Origin: an uncultured Lachnospiraceae bacterium
GTDB lineage: Bacteria > Bacillota > Clostridia > Lachnospirales > Lachnospiraceae
Direction: 5' to 3'
NCBI GenBank assembly: GCA_910588285.1
Contig: CAJUQB010000003.1
Span: forward strand, 4,090-68,089
DNA: 64,000 nt
Positions 25,187-33,956 of this stretch are shown here, one piece after another. A program made the translations under genes and the position numbers. The number at the start of each line of letters is the position of its first letter. Positions within the stretch are counted from its first letter, which is position 1. The notes under the pieces are model-generated. The model did not search any database. It was not told the origin of the DNA and saw nothing but the letters and a program-made list of their open reading frames with translations.

Positions 25187-26032
25187 ATGACCTTATTGAT
25201 TGCAGATGACGAAAAATTTGTACGGAATGGGCTTTTGAGCCTGGATTGGGCGTCCGTGGGGATTTCCCGGGTGCTGGAGGCCTCCAACGGGCTGGAGGCG
25301 CAAAAGCTTCTGGAGACGGAGCGCGTGGAGCTGGTGGTCTGCGATATCCGCATGCCCGGGATGACGGGGCTTGAGCTGGCGGAGTATGTGCATCAGAACC
25401 GCATGAATACCAAGTTTATCATTTTGTCCGGTTTCAGCGATTTTTCTTATGCCAAGGAGGCGATCCGCTATCAGGTGCACGATTACCTGCTAAAGCCTGT
25501 GGTTCCGGAGGAGCTTTTGGATACCGCACACAGCGCCATCGAGCACCTGCGCCTGATGGAATATGGGGAAAGGATCATCAGCGAATATGAGGAGAAGGCA
25601 GGCAGCTATACCATTACCCAGCAGATCATCCACAGCTTTTGCAAGGTAGACCTTCAGGCCTATGAGATGGTGAAATATATTGCGGAGAATTATGAAAAGG
25701 ATCTTTCCCTGGGGGTTCTGTCGGAGCAATTCCATCTGTCTGCCGTGTATCTGTCCCGGTATATCAAAAAGGAGACCGGTTACTCCTTTGTGGATCTTTT
25801 GACCTGCATCCGGCTTCTGTACGCCCTGGAGCTTCTGGCAAAAGGGGAGTATCGGATCTCGCTGATCAGCGACCTGACCGGGTTTCGGGATCAGCGGTAT
25901 TTCAGCCAGCTGTTTCGGAGGATTCTGGGCTGTAAGCCCAACGAGTACCGGAAAAACAAGCAGCTGCAGAAGCAGTACGGGATCCTAGAGCTCCTGGAGC
26001 GGAAGGCGAAGAAACAGGAGAGCGGGCTATGA
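25187..26032 (+). CDS. Response regulator with AraC-type DNA-binding domain (YesN family)
   Basis: 281 residues. The receiver domain starts LLIADDEKFVRNGLL, with the phospho-acceptor Asp in VVCDIRMPGM (about residue 55). A C-terminal AraC pair of helix-turn-helix units ends in YFSQLFRRILGCKPNEYRK. It overlaps the sensor kinase gene by 4 nt (ATGA). It is the likely activator of the preceding ABC/GH43 genes and of GH42. Confidence 0.93.
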   Translation: MTLLIADDEKFVRNGLLSLDWASVGISRVLEASNGLEAQKLLETERVELVVCDIRMPGMTGLELAEYVHQNRMNTKFIILSGFSDFSYAKEAIRYQVHDYLLKPVVPEELLDTAHSAIEHLRLMEYGERIISEYEEKAGSYTITQQIIHSFCKVDLQAYEMVKYIAENYEKDLSLGVLSEQFHLSAVYLSRYIKKETGYSFVDLLTCIRLLYALELLAKGEYRISLISDLTGFRDQRYFSQLFRRILGCKPNEYRKNKQLQKQYGILELLERKAKKQESGL

Positions 26033-27753
26033 AGAGGATGCGGATACGGACAAAGCTGGCAGCCAGCTTCTGCCTGCTGGTGGTAGCTTTAAGCGGGATG
26101 CTTACGGTGGCTATGAGTCTTGGCTTTACCAGGATTTATACGGCAAGGGCGGAACGGTATATTGAGGACGTTTCCGGGCGCACGGTAGATAATTTTGAAT
26201 TCCTGATGGAAAAGATTGACCGGATCTCCCAGGATATCCTTCGGACTACGGAGATTCAGGAGCAGCTGAAACGGGTGGACAGCGGACAGCTCAGCGACTA
26301 TGAGATGCAGAAGGCCAGCCAGGCCCTGCGCACACAGCTGGGGGAGGCCATTCTTTTTGAGGATGAGATCCTGAGCGCTAAGGTGGTGTCCACGGGGGAG
26401 AACCAATTCCTGGTCTCCAAGCAGCTGGGGGAGCATGGGGTGGAGCCATGGACAAAGGAGGAGATTCTTACTGCCAACGGCTCTGCCCTCTGGGGAACCT
26501 CCGCGGACGGCAGCGGCCGGATTGTGTTATCAAGAGCCATTCTTGACCTCCGCTCCATGGAGCCCATCGGGTATATGAATGTGGTATGTCAGCAGGATTG
26601 TTTTGAAACCCTTCTGCAGGAGGTATCCGGCGTGTACAGCAGCCTGGTATTTGTGGTGGACGGGGAGTGGAACCAGATCTGCACCAATGAACCAAAGCTG
26701 CGGGAGATAAGGCTTTCGGAGCTTAAGTGGAGGGATTCCGGCATCGTATCCGGGATCGGTGACATGGAATTCTATTACAGCATGGGAGAGACCATGGAAA
26801 ACGGCTGGCAGGTGATCACACTGGTGTCTACCTCCGTGGTGGAGGATGAATTGTCCGCCTTCCGCCTGGTGATGGTGGGAATGATGATTGCCTGCATGAT
26901 CCTTGGGATTGGCTGTATCTGCGTGATCACCTGGCAGATGATCCACCCCCTGGATGTGCTGTGCGAGAATATGGAGGCCATCGAGGGGGCAGATTTTTCC
27001 AAGCGGATTGCCATTACCAGCCAGGATGAGATCGGGCGGCTGGGACTTAGCTACAACAAAATGGCTGAGAGCATTGAAACCCTTATCGAGCAGGTCTATC
27101 AGATGGAGCTATCCCAGAAGCAGGTGGAGATCGAGCTGCTGAAAATGCAGATCAACCCTCATTTTCTGTACAATACCTTGGATATGATCAATTGGATGTC
27201 CCGGATGGGGAGGACGGATGCCATTGTAGAGGTGGCAACCGCATTAGGACAGTTCCTTCGGGCCAATATCAAGCAGGGGGATATGGTTCCGGTGCAGGTA
27301 GAGCTTGGCAGCGTGCGCAATTATCTTGCCATCCAGCGTTACCGTTTTGAGGATAAAATGTCCGTGGTTTATGAAATTGAGGAGGAAACCGACGGATATA
27401 TGATCCCCAATTTCAGCCTGCAGCCCCTGGTGGAAAATGCCATTATCCATGGGCTGGAGCCCAAGATAGGCTTTGGAACCCTTACCATTGTGGGAAGGCT
27501 GGAACGTGGCAGCCTGTATTTTGCGGTTGCAGATGATGGGGTAGGGATGGAGGAGGGGACAATCCAGGAGATTTATGGGGCCTGCCAGGAGAAGGAGGCC
27601 AGGGAGCATATCGGGATCCAGAATGTATACCGCCGTATGAAGAACTATTATGGGGAGAGAATGAAATTTGTGATCCGTTCCCAGAAAGGAAAGGGAACAA
27701 AAATAGAATTGTGGATTCCGGCAGGGGAAGCCGGCGGGCGGAATGAGTGTTAG
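26029..27753 (+). CDS. Sensor histidine kinase (YesM family)
   Basis: 574 residues. Transmembrane helices near residues 10-32 and 282-303 enclose an extracellular sensing domain, followed by a HAMP region. The phospho-acceptor His is in MQINPHFLYNTLDMINWMSR, and the ATPase core has NAIIHGLEPK (N box) and DDGVGMEE. It likely senses an external sugar or the loaded binding protein and phosphorylates the regulator at 25187. Confidence 0.93.
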   Translation: MKRMRIRTKLAASFCLLVVALSGMLTVAMSLGFTRIYTARAERYIEDVSGRTVDNFEFLMEKIDRISQDILRTTEIQEQLKRVDSGQLSDYEMQKASQALRTQLGEAILFEDEILSAKVVSTGENQFLVSKQLGEHGVEPWTKEEILTANGSALWGTSADGSGRIVLSRAILDLRSMEPIGYMNVVCQQDCFETLLQEVSGVYSSLVFVVDGEWNQICTNEPKLREIRLSELKWRDSGIVSGIGDMEFYYSMGETMENGWQVITLVSTSVVEDELSAFRLVMVGMMIACMILGIGCICVITWQMIHPLDVLCENMEAIEGADFSKRIAITSQDEIGRLGLSYNKMAESIETLIEQVYQMELSQKQVEIELLKMQINPHFLYNTLDMINWMSRMGRTDAIVEVATALGQFLRANIKQGDMVPVQVELGSVRNYLAIQRYRFEDKMSVVYEIEEETDGYMIPNFSLQPLVENAIIHGLEPKIGFGTLTIVGRLERGSLYFAVADDGVGMEEGTIQEIYGACQEKEAREHIGIQNVYRRMKNYYGERMKFVIRSQKGKGTKIELWIPAGEAGGRNEC

Positions 27754-27771
27754 GAAAAGGAGTATGGAGCG

Positions 27772-29829
27772 ATGGGAACAGGAACAAAAATTGCCTTTGG
27801 CGTCTGTTATTATCCGGAGCATTGGCCCATGGGGCAGTGGCAGGAGGATTTGCAAAGGATGCAGGAAGTGGGAATCGGGACAGTCCGGATTGGGGAGTTT
27901 GCCTGGAGCATCCTGGAGCCTGTGGAGGGGGGCTATGAGTTTGGATTTTTTGACCAATTTCTCGACCTCTGTGAGAAGCTGGGGATGGAGGTGGTCTTTG
28001 GCACACCTACGGCAACGCCGCCGGCCTGGATGAGCCACCGCTATCCGGAGATCCTCAATACCGACAGGTATGGACACCCTTACGAGCATGGGGGAAGACG
28101 CCACTACAATTATAACAGCAAACGGTATCAGGACTTTGCAGAGCGGATTGTGGAAGCGCTGGCCCGGCACTTTGGCCGCCGGAAATGCATTACCGCCTGG
28201 CAGATTGACAATGAAGTGAACTGTGAGCAGGATTATTTTTACAGCGAGGCGGACCAACAGGCATTTCGGGAATTCCTAAAAGAGAAATATGGCTGTCCGG
28301 AGGAGTTGAACCGGGCCTGGGGGGCTGTGTTCTGGAACCAGACCTACAGCAGCTGGGATCAGATCCGCATTCCCGGGAGGAGCCCGGGCATGACGGAAAA
28401 TCCCCACCAAAAGCTGGATTATATCCGGTTTATCTCAGAGAGCGCCAGAAGCTTTGTGAAGCGCCAGAGCCGTATTTTGCGGCGATACATTGACCCTTCG
28501 GCAGTGATTACAACCAACGGGATTTTTGAACATCTGGACAGCCACAGGATGTGCCGGGAAGCGCTGGATGTGATTTCCTATGATTCCTATCCCAATTTTG
28601 CCTTTGAGCTGGTGGAGGATCCCCCAAGCTGTAAAACCCTCAATGACCGGAAGTGGGGGAATTACCTCTCCCAGGTGCGCTCCGTGCAGCAGCCCTTCTG
28701 GGTGATGGAGCAGCAATCCGGAGGGGGCGGCTGGACGATGGATCTGCTGTGTACCATGCCAAAACCGGGGCAGCTCGGGCTCTGGGTTCTCCAGAGCATT
28801 GCCCACGGCGCGGATTATATCAGCTTCTTCCGCTGGAGGACCTGTCCCTTTGGGACGGAAATGTACTGGCATGGGATCCTGGATTACTGCGGGGAGCCTA
28901 ACAGGCGGCTTTTGGAGGTTCAGGAGATAATCCGGCGGGTAAATCAGCTGGAGGGCCTGCCGGGAAGCCGTTATGAGGCGGAGGCAGCAATTCTTCGGGA
29001 TTATGACAATCTTTGGGATACCAAGGCAGACAGGCTGCACCAGTTGCTGGAGGAGGAGAGCAGCCGCTGGATGTACACAGCCGCCTCCTGCCTCCACACC
29101 CCGGTGGATTACGTGTACCTTTCAGAGTCCTCCAGGCTGGAGGAGCTTGTGCCGTACCGGGCGCTGTTTTATCCCCATGCAATGCTTATGGACCGGCGGC
29201 GGGCAGACCTGCTGCGCCGATATGTGGAACAGGGAGGTACGCTGGTGTTGGGAGCCGGAAGCGGACGGAAGGATATGCAGGGGCATTGCGTGACGGAACC
29301 CCTCCCCGGGCTCCTTGGGCCCCTGGTGGGGGCGGTTGTCCAGGAGTATACCCTGGTGGGGAACTGGGAGCAGTCCGGGATGGAATGGGAAGGCCAGGCT
29401 CTTTCCGCGCCAGTCTTCCATGAGGTGTTACAGCTTCGGGATATGGAAGGGGAGCCGGAGAAGGCAAGGGTGGAGGCAGTCTATACCGGCGCACATTATA
29501 GGGGAAAGCCGGGGATGGTGAGCCGCAGCATTGGCAAAGGGCGGGTGTACTATTATGGGGCTGCCTTTGACCTGGAGGGGATGAAGCGGTTCCTGCACCG
29601 GCTTGGCCTGGCAGAGCCCTATCAGGAACTGATAGAGCTGCCCCCGGAGTGCGAGCTGGCGGTGCGGAGCAATGAGAAGGAACAGTTTTTCTTTTTGCTG
29701 AATTATACGGACAGGGAGCAGGAGGTACGGGTCAAGGAGGAACTCTGGGACGGGGCAGGACCGGTGGCAGGAAGGCTTATCCTGGGTCCTTATCAGGGAC
29801 TGGTGCTGAGACGGGAAAATAGAAGATAG
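27772..29829 (+). CDS. Glycoside hydrolase family 42 beta-galactosidase
   Basis: 685 residues, no signal peptide. The family start GVCYYPEHWP is present. The acid/base Glu is in WQIDNEVNCEQDYF and the nucleophile Glu in FWVMEQQSGGGGW. A trimerisation domain and a beta-sandwich tail follow, with a length typical for GH42. It cleaves beta-galactosides or alpha-L-arabinopyranosides in the cytoplasm. It lies 18 nt after the sensor kinase gene and 34 nt before frlC. Confidence 0.93.
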   Translation: MGTGTKIAFGVCYYPEHWPMGQWQEDLQRMQEVGIGTVRIGEFAWSILEPVEGGYEFGFFDQFLDLCEKLGMEVVFGTPTATPPAWMSHRYPEILNTDRYGHPYEHGGRRHYNYNSKRYQDFAERIVEALARHFGRRKCITAWQIDNEVNCEQDYFYSEADQQAFREFLKEKYGCPEELNRAWGAVFWNQTYSSWDQIRIPGRSPGMTENPHQKLDYIRFISESARSFVKRQSRILRRYIDPSAVITTNGIFEHLDSHRMCREALDVISYDSYPNFAFELVEDPPSCKTLNDRKWGNYLSQVRSVQQPFWVMEQQSGGGGWTMDLLCTMPKPGQLGLWVLQSIAHGADYISFFRWRTCPFGTEMYWHGILDYCGEPNRRLLEVQEIIRRVNQLEGLPGSRYEAEAAILRDYDNLWDTKADRLHQLLEEESSRWMYTAASCLHTPVDYVYLSESSRLEELVPYRALFYPHAMLMDRRRADLLRRYVEQGGTLVLGAGSGRKDMQGHCVTEPLPGLLGPLVGAVVQEYTLVGNWEQSGMEWEGQALSAPVFHEVLQLRDMEGEPEKARVEAVYTGAHYRGKPGMVSRSIGKGRVYYYGAAFDLEGMKRFLHRLGLAEPYQELIELPPECELAVRSNEKEQFFFLLNYTDREQEVRVKEELWDGAGPVAGRLILGPYQGLVLRRENRR

Positions 29830-29863
29830 CAGAAAATGATTGTGGAAAGGCGGAGATGTTTTC

Positions 29864-30727
29864 ATGGAAATCGGAATGTTTACCAGCGGCTATCAGAGGT
29901 ATCCCCTGGAGCGGGCGTTTCGGGATGCAAGGGAATTCGGCTATGACTACATTGAACTGTGGGGCGGCAGGCCCCACGGCTTTCCCTATGACCTGAAGGC
30001 AGGCGCATGGAAAGAGGTTCGGACTTTGACGGAACAGTACGAGATGCCAGTGGCCGTCTACACGCCGGAGCATAACGGTTATCCCTATAATTACATGATG
30101 GGAAGCCAGAGCCAGTGGGAGGATGCCATGGCCTATCTGGAGACAGCGCTGGAGATGGGAAAGGCCCTGGGGGCGGAATATACCCTGATCTCAGCCGGGC
30201 ATGCGGGAAATACGGCCACAGCAGCAGAGATTCGGGAGCGGTTGAACCGGTCGCTGCTTCGGCTGTGCAGGAAGGCGGAGGCTCTTGACCATAAGCTCCT
30301 GCTGGAGCCCTTGACGCATTTTGAGACCAATGTGTGCACCAGCGCCAACGACCTGGCAGAGATCCTGGATCGGATCAATTCCCCCTATCTGATGGGAATG
30401 TGTGATATTGTGGTTCCCTTTGTGGAGGGAGAGCCGATCCTGGATTACATCGCAAAGCTGGGGAACCGGATGCAGCATCTGCACCTGGTTGACAGCAATG
30501 GCGTGGATGAGACGCATCTGGTGCCGGGAGAGGGACGGATTCCTCTGCCGGAGCTGATGGCAGGGCTGGCTGCCGGGGGATATCAGGGGCGGGCTACCAT
30601 TGAGCTGGTGACGGCTTATATCAATGAGCCGTCGCTGTATGCAAGACGTGCTGTGGAACGGGTAAGAGAGGCTTTTGAAGCCGCACAGCAGCATCAGGGC
30701 TCAGGAGGAAAAAATCAAAGAAATTAA
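29864..30727 (+). CDS. frlC: FrlC-like fructoselysine 3-epimerase (sugar isomerase/epimerase)
   Basis: 287 residues from ATG 29864 (AAAGGCGG upstream; the ATG at 29840 is less likely). A TIM-barrel epimerase that matches my knowledge of E. coli FrlC in many segments: GMFTSGYQRYPLERAFRDA, ELWGGRPHGF, YTPEHNGYPYN, YTLISAGHAG, LEPLTHFETNVC, HLHLVDSNG, VPGEGRIPLPELM and INEPSLYARRA. FrlC interconverts psicoselysine and fructoselysine. The metal ligands (Glu in LLEPLT, His in HLHLVD) are present. It is odd that it sits at the end of a GH42 operon, 10 kb from the other frl-like genes; a ketose 3-epimerase acting on free sugars is the alternative. Confidence 0.78.
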   Translation: MEIGMFTSGYQRYPLERAFRDAREFGYDYIELWGGRPHGFPYDLKAGAWKEVRTLTEQYEMPVAVYTPEHNGYPYNYMMGSQSQWEDAMAYLETALEMGKALGAEYTLISAGHAGNTATAAEIRERLNRSLLRLCRKAEALDHKLLLEPLTHFETNVCTSANDLAEILDRINSPYLMGMCDIVVPFVEGEPILDYIAKLGNRMQHLHLVDSNGVDETHLVPGEGRIPLPELMAGLAAGGYQGRATIELVTAYINEPSLYARRAVERVREAFEAAQQHQGSGGKNQRN

Positions 30728-30745
30728 AAAAGTTCTTGTGACGGG

Positions 30746-30792
30746 AAAGAAATCATGTTAGAGTAAAAGTGTCTAATGTGATTTCTTTTTTT
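30746..30792 (+). terminator. Rho-independent terminator after frlC
   Basis: aaagaaatca-tg-ttaga (30746-30762) pairs with tcta-atg-tgatttcttt, leaving a small internal mismatch, and is followed by TTTTT. It ends the GH43/GH42/frlC operon. Confidence 0.75.
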
Positions 30793-30904
30793 CGTATTTG
30801 GGAATTCCCCAGGGATTCACAGCAGGAATGAGGTTTCCATAAGTAGTTGCTATCATATTTTTTAACTCTTTACATTTTTCAGCATATTTACGAACGAATG
30901 ATTG

Positions 30905-30933
30905 TTGAGAAAAAGAAAGGAATCAAGTATAAT
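30905..30933 (+). promoter_or_regulatory. Promoter of the Rpn-family nuclease gene
   Basis: TTGAGA (30905-30910), a 17-nt spacer, TATAAT (30928-30933), 17 nt before the ATG at 30950. A near-consensus sigma-A promoter. Confidence 0.7.
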
Positions 30934-30949
30934 GAAGTGGAGGTAGTCT

Positions 30950-31909
30950 ATGATAGGAAAAAAGGCACAATGGTATATGCGCGGCTCCTGGTGGAGACGG
31001 CTTAGGCTGAACCGGAAGTACAAGGACCACCTGTTTCGGTTTCTGTTTCGGGACAAGAAGGATTTGCTGGATTTGTACAATGCATTGAACGGTACGGATT
31101 ACACGCAATCGGATGAGCTGGAGATCGTGACCATGGAGGATGTGATATTTCTGAAAATGAAAAACGATCTGTCCTTTATTATTGCAGGGAAGCTGAATCT
31201 TTACGAACATCAGAGTTCGGTGAATTCCAATATGCCATTACGCGGGTTCCTCTATTTTGCCCAGCAATACGAGGGACTGGTATCTGCAGGAACAAGAAGT
31301 ATTTATGGGAAAAAGCGCATTGAGCTTCCGACTCCGGAATATGTAGTTTTCTATAATGGGATGGATATATTGGAGGATCAGATGGAGCTGTATTTGTCGG
31401 ATTCCTATGCAGGAGGGCGTGGAAGCGGCTGTTTGGAATGTCGGTGCAGAGTGCTGAATATCAACCGGGGGCATAATGGGGAGCTTGTAGAGAAATGCCG
31501 CCGGCTCTGGGAGTATTCAGAGTGTGTATCTGAGGTGAATGAATGGATTCAAAAGGGAAAGGCGCGGGAGGAAGCAATTCAGCTTGCCATAGACTACTGT
31601 ATTGAGAAGGATATCCTGCGGGATATTTTGGTGAAGCAGAGAGCGGAGGTCTTGCATATGCTGTTGACGGAGTTTGATGAGAAAAAATTTAAAAAGACAA
31701 TTTATACCGATGGGTATGAGGATGGGGAGCGGGCAGGCTATGACAAGGGCTACAGCAAAGGGGAGCAGGCAGGCTACGGCAAAGGGGAGCAAGATATGCT
31801 GCGGAGGCTGATCCGGAACAAGCAGCAGCTGGGGAAGGATGCGGCAGCAATTGCACAGGAGCTTGGGGTAGAGCCGGATGTGATTGAGAAGATCTGGGAA
31901 TCCCTTTGA
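30950..31909 (+). CDS. Rpn-family recombination-promoting nuclease / PD-(D/E)XK transposase-like protein
   Basis: 319 residues. The nuclease core lies in about residues 20-170, with DLSFIIAGKLNLYEHQSS supplying the Asp and the E-x-Q variant of the PD-(D/E)XK motif. The C-terminal tail is rich in GYxxGERxGYxKGYxKGEQ repeats, typical of Lachnospiraceae members of this family, which often occur in many copies. It stands alone with its own promoter. The biological role is uncertain: either a mobile or selfish element, or a DNA repair/recombination nuclease. Confidence 0.75.
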   Translation: MIGKKAQWYMRGSWWRRLRLNRKYKDHLFRFLFRDKKDLLDLYNALNGTDYTQSDELEIVTMEDVIFLKMKNDLSFIIAGKLNLYEHQSSVNSNMPLRGFLYFAQQYEGLVSAGTRSIYGKKRIELPTPEYVVFYNGMDILEDQMELYLSDSYAGGRGSGCLECRCRVLNINRGHNGELVEKCRRLWEYSECVSEVNEWIQKGKAREEAIQLAIDYCIEKDILRDILVKQRAEVLHMLLTEFDEKKFKKTIYTDGYEDGERAGYDKGYSKGEQAGYGKGEQDMLRRLIRNKQQLGKDAAAIAQELGVEPDVIEKIWESL

Positions 31910-31977
31910 ATGCAGCCGGATTCCACAAGGAGCAGGCCGGTAAGGCAGAATGGACAGAGAGGATGAGGAGGAAAAAC

Positions 31978-32355
31978 ATGTTTGAACGAATACACCATAT
32001 AGCGATCATTGGAAAGGACTACGAAGCATCCAGGCATTTTTATGTGGATCTGCTGGGATTTTCTGTGATCCGGGAAAACTACCGCAGGGATCGGGGGGAT
32101 TACAAGATTGACCTGGCATGCGGGCAGCAGGAGATCGAGCTGTTTATCATAAAGGACGCGCCAGAGCGGGCAAGCTACCCGGAAGCGCTGGGGCTGCGGC
32201 ATCTGGCCTTTCAGGTTGACAGCGTGGAGGAGACGGTCAGGAGATTGCAGGAAAAGGGAATTCATACAGAACCCGTCCGTCTGGATGATTACACGGGGAA
32301 GAAGATGACGTTTTTCCAGGATCCGGATGGCCTGCCTCTGGAAATACATGAATAA
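31978..32355 (+). CDS. VOC-superfamily (glyoxalase I-like) protein
   Basis: 125 residues from ATG 31978 (GAGGAGG upstream). It starts RIHHIAIIGKDYEASRHFY, with the metal His in IHHIA, then LRHLAFQVD and LPLEIHE, resembling the GloA2/YaeR subfamily. It could detoxify methylglyoxal or related dicarbonyls, which would fit a sugar- and Amadori-degrading cell, but the substrate is unproven. Confidence 0.85.
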   Translation: MFERIHHIAIIGKDYEASRHFYVDLLGFSVIRENYRRDRGDYKIDLACGQQEIELFIIKDAPERASYPEALGLRHLAFQVDSVEETVRRLQEKGIHTEPVRLDDYTGKKMTFFQDPDGLPLEIHE

Positions 32356-32466
32356 ATCAGCTGGATGGGCCATGGCATTAAGGGCTTCTATGCTTTTCAA
32401 CAGATATTCATAAAATATCCACCTCTTTACAGAAATTTATCGTTTCGGAGAACATCCCCCATATTT

Positions 32467-32472
32467 TATAAT
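32467..32472 (+). promoter_or_regulatory. Possible -10 box before the second sugar ABC operon
   Basis: TATAAT at 32467-32472 lies about 100 nt before ATG 32576. No good -35 is seen at 17 nt. The rest of the 220-nt gap after the VOC gene shows no other structure. Confidence 0.35.
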
Positions 32473-32575
32473 GGAATTGCAACAAAAGGGAATAATACCA
32501 TCAGGGATATGCAGCAGACCGGATGGAGCTTCCCTTGTACAAACAGTACACATTATAAAAAAGGGGGATGAACAT

Positions 32576-33898
32576 ATGTTCAAGAAATTTGTAGCGCTGA
32601 TGCTGGCAGGAATTCTGGGAATGGGATTCGCAGCCTGCGGCAGGGAGTCTTCGGATCGCAGCGGCCAGACGGGGCAGAGCGGTCAGAGCCAAGGAGAAGC
32701 AGGCGGCAATGCCGGGGAAACGGATGGCGCAGGCCAGGAGGATAAAAGCGGCGCCGGGGATGCCGAGGTGCTGCATCTGTGGCACTACTGGGACAGCGAG
32801 CTGCAGCAGAACCTTCTCCAGGAAATGGTTGACAATTATCAGAAGGATACTGGCGGACCCAAAATCGAGGTGTCCTATATTCCTTACAGCGAGTACATCC
32901 AGAAGATTCTGGTGACTGCGGCAGGCGGGGATCTGCCGGAGCTGTTTATCTATGACGGCAATTCCACGGCAACATTGGCGGAAGCAGGGGTGCTGGCGGA
33001 TATTACGGAGAAGGTGGAGGAGAGTGGTGTGATGAAGGACACCCTTCCCGGCGTGGTGGCAGAGCATGAGGTGAACGGGCGGCTTTATGGCTTTCCGGTA
33101 TATGCCAACTGTATTGCCCTGTTCTACCGGACGGATCTGGTGGAAACGCCTCCCACCACATGGACAGAGCTGTACGAGACAGCCAAGGCAGTGGCCACAC
33201 CGGAGATGTATGGCTTTGCCATGGCCGGGGGAGCCGGGGAGGACGCGGTATTCCAGTATCTTCCCTTTATCTGGTCAGCGGGGGCTGATCTTGACGACCT
33301 TGCCGCACCCGGGGCAGTGGAGCCCTTGGAGATGTTCTCGAAAATGATTGAAGAGGGGATCATGAGCAAGGATACAGTGAACCACAGCCAGGAGGATGCG
33401 GAGATTCTGTTTGAGACAGGCCGTGCGGCAATGATGATTAACGGCCCCTGGAATGTACCGCCCATTCAGGCAAATGCACCGGACCTCCAATGGGACGTGG
33501 CTATGATTCCCAAGGCGGACAATGGGGACTATGCATCCATCCTGGGAGGCGAGAGCTTTGGGATCGGAAATAATACCAATGTGGAAGCCATCTGGGATTT
33601 TGTGGAATACATGATGGAGGCTGACCGCTATGCAGAGTTCCTGAAAGGCCTGGGACAGCTTCCGGCAGATACCGTACTGTCAGAGGATCCCTATTATATG
33701 GAGGATCCCATCAACAAGGTATTTATCGAACAGCTGAAAAGCGCGCGCCCCAGAGCCTATGGTCCCCAGTATAATGAGATGTCCAAGGCAATTCAGAGGG
33801 CCATCAGCGCAGCCATGTCAGGAGACCAGACCGCCCAGGAGGCTCTTGAAGAAGCAAAGGAAACAGTAACGCCTCTGTATCAGGAATTCTTCCAGTAA
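32576..33898 (+). CDS. Sugar ABC transporter binding lipoprotein (family 1), second cluster
   Basis: 440 residues from ATG 32576 (AAGGGGG upstream). Lipobox FAAC (Cys21), a Ser/Gly/Gln-rich linker to about residue 60, then a maltose-binding-protein-type fold with LHLWHYWDSELQQNLLQEMV and MINGPWNVPPIQ. It would deliver an oligosaccharide to the permeases at 33957 and 34865. The GH31 enzyme at the end of the cluster suggests alpha-glucosides or xyloglucan pieces. Confidence 0.92.
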   Translation: MFKKFVALMLAGILGMGFAACGRESSDRSGQTGQSGQSQGEAGGNAGETDGAGQEDKSGAGDAEVLHLWHYWDSELQQNLLQEMVDNYQKDTGGPKIEVSYIPYSEYIQKILVTAAGGDLPELFIYDGNSTATLAEAGVLADITEKVEESGVMKDTLPGVVAEHEVNGRLYGFPVYANCIALFYRTDLVETPPTTWTELYETAKAVATPEMYGFAMAGGAGEDAVFQYLPFIWSAGADLDDLAAPGAVEPLEMFSKMIEEGIMSKDTVNHSQEDAEILFETGRAAMMINGPWNVPPIQANAPDLQWDVAMIPKADNGDYASILGGESFGIGNNTNVEAIWDFVEYMMEADRYAEFLKGLGQLPADTVLSEDPYYMEDPINKVFIEQLKSARPRAYGPQYNEMSKAIQRAISAAMSGDQTAQEALEEAKETVTPLYQEFFQ

Positions 33899-33906
33899 CA
33901 GACAGC

Positions 33907-33932
33907 TCCAGGGCGGGTTTTCCCGCCCTGGA
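33907..33932 (+). terminator. Intercistronic stem-loop after the second binding-protein gene
   Basis: A perfect 11-bp stem (tccagggcggg with cccgccctgga) and a TTTT loop. It occupies the same position in its operon as the hairpin at 21720-21782 and probably has the same expression-balancing role. Confidence 0.75.
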
Positions 33933-33956
33933 AATCTATGGAAGGAGGGCGCTTTC

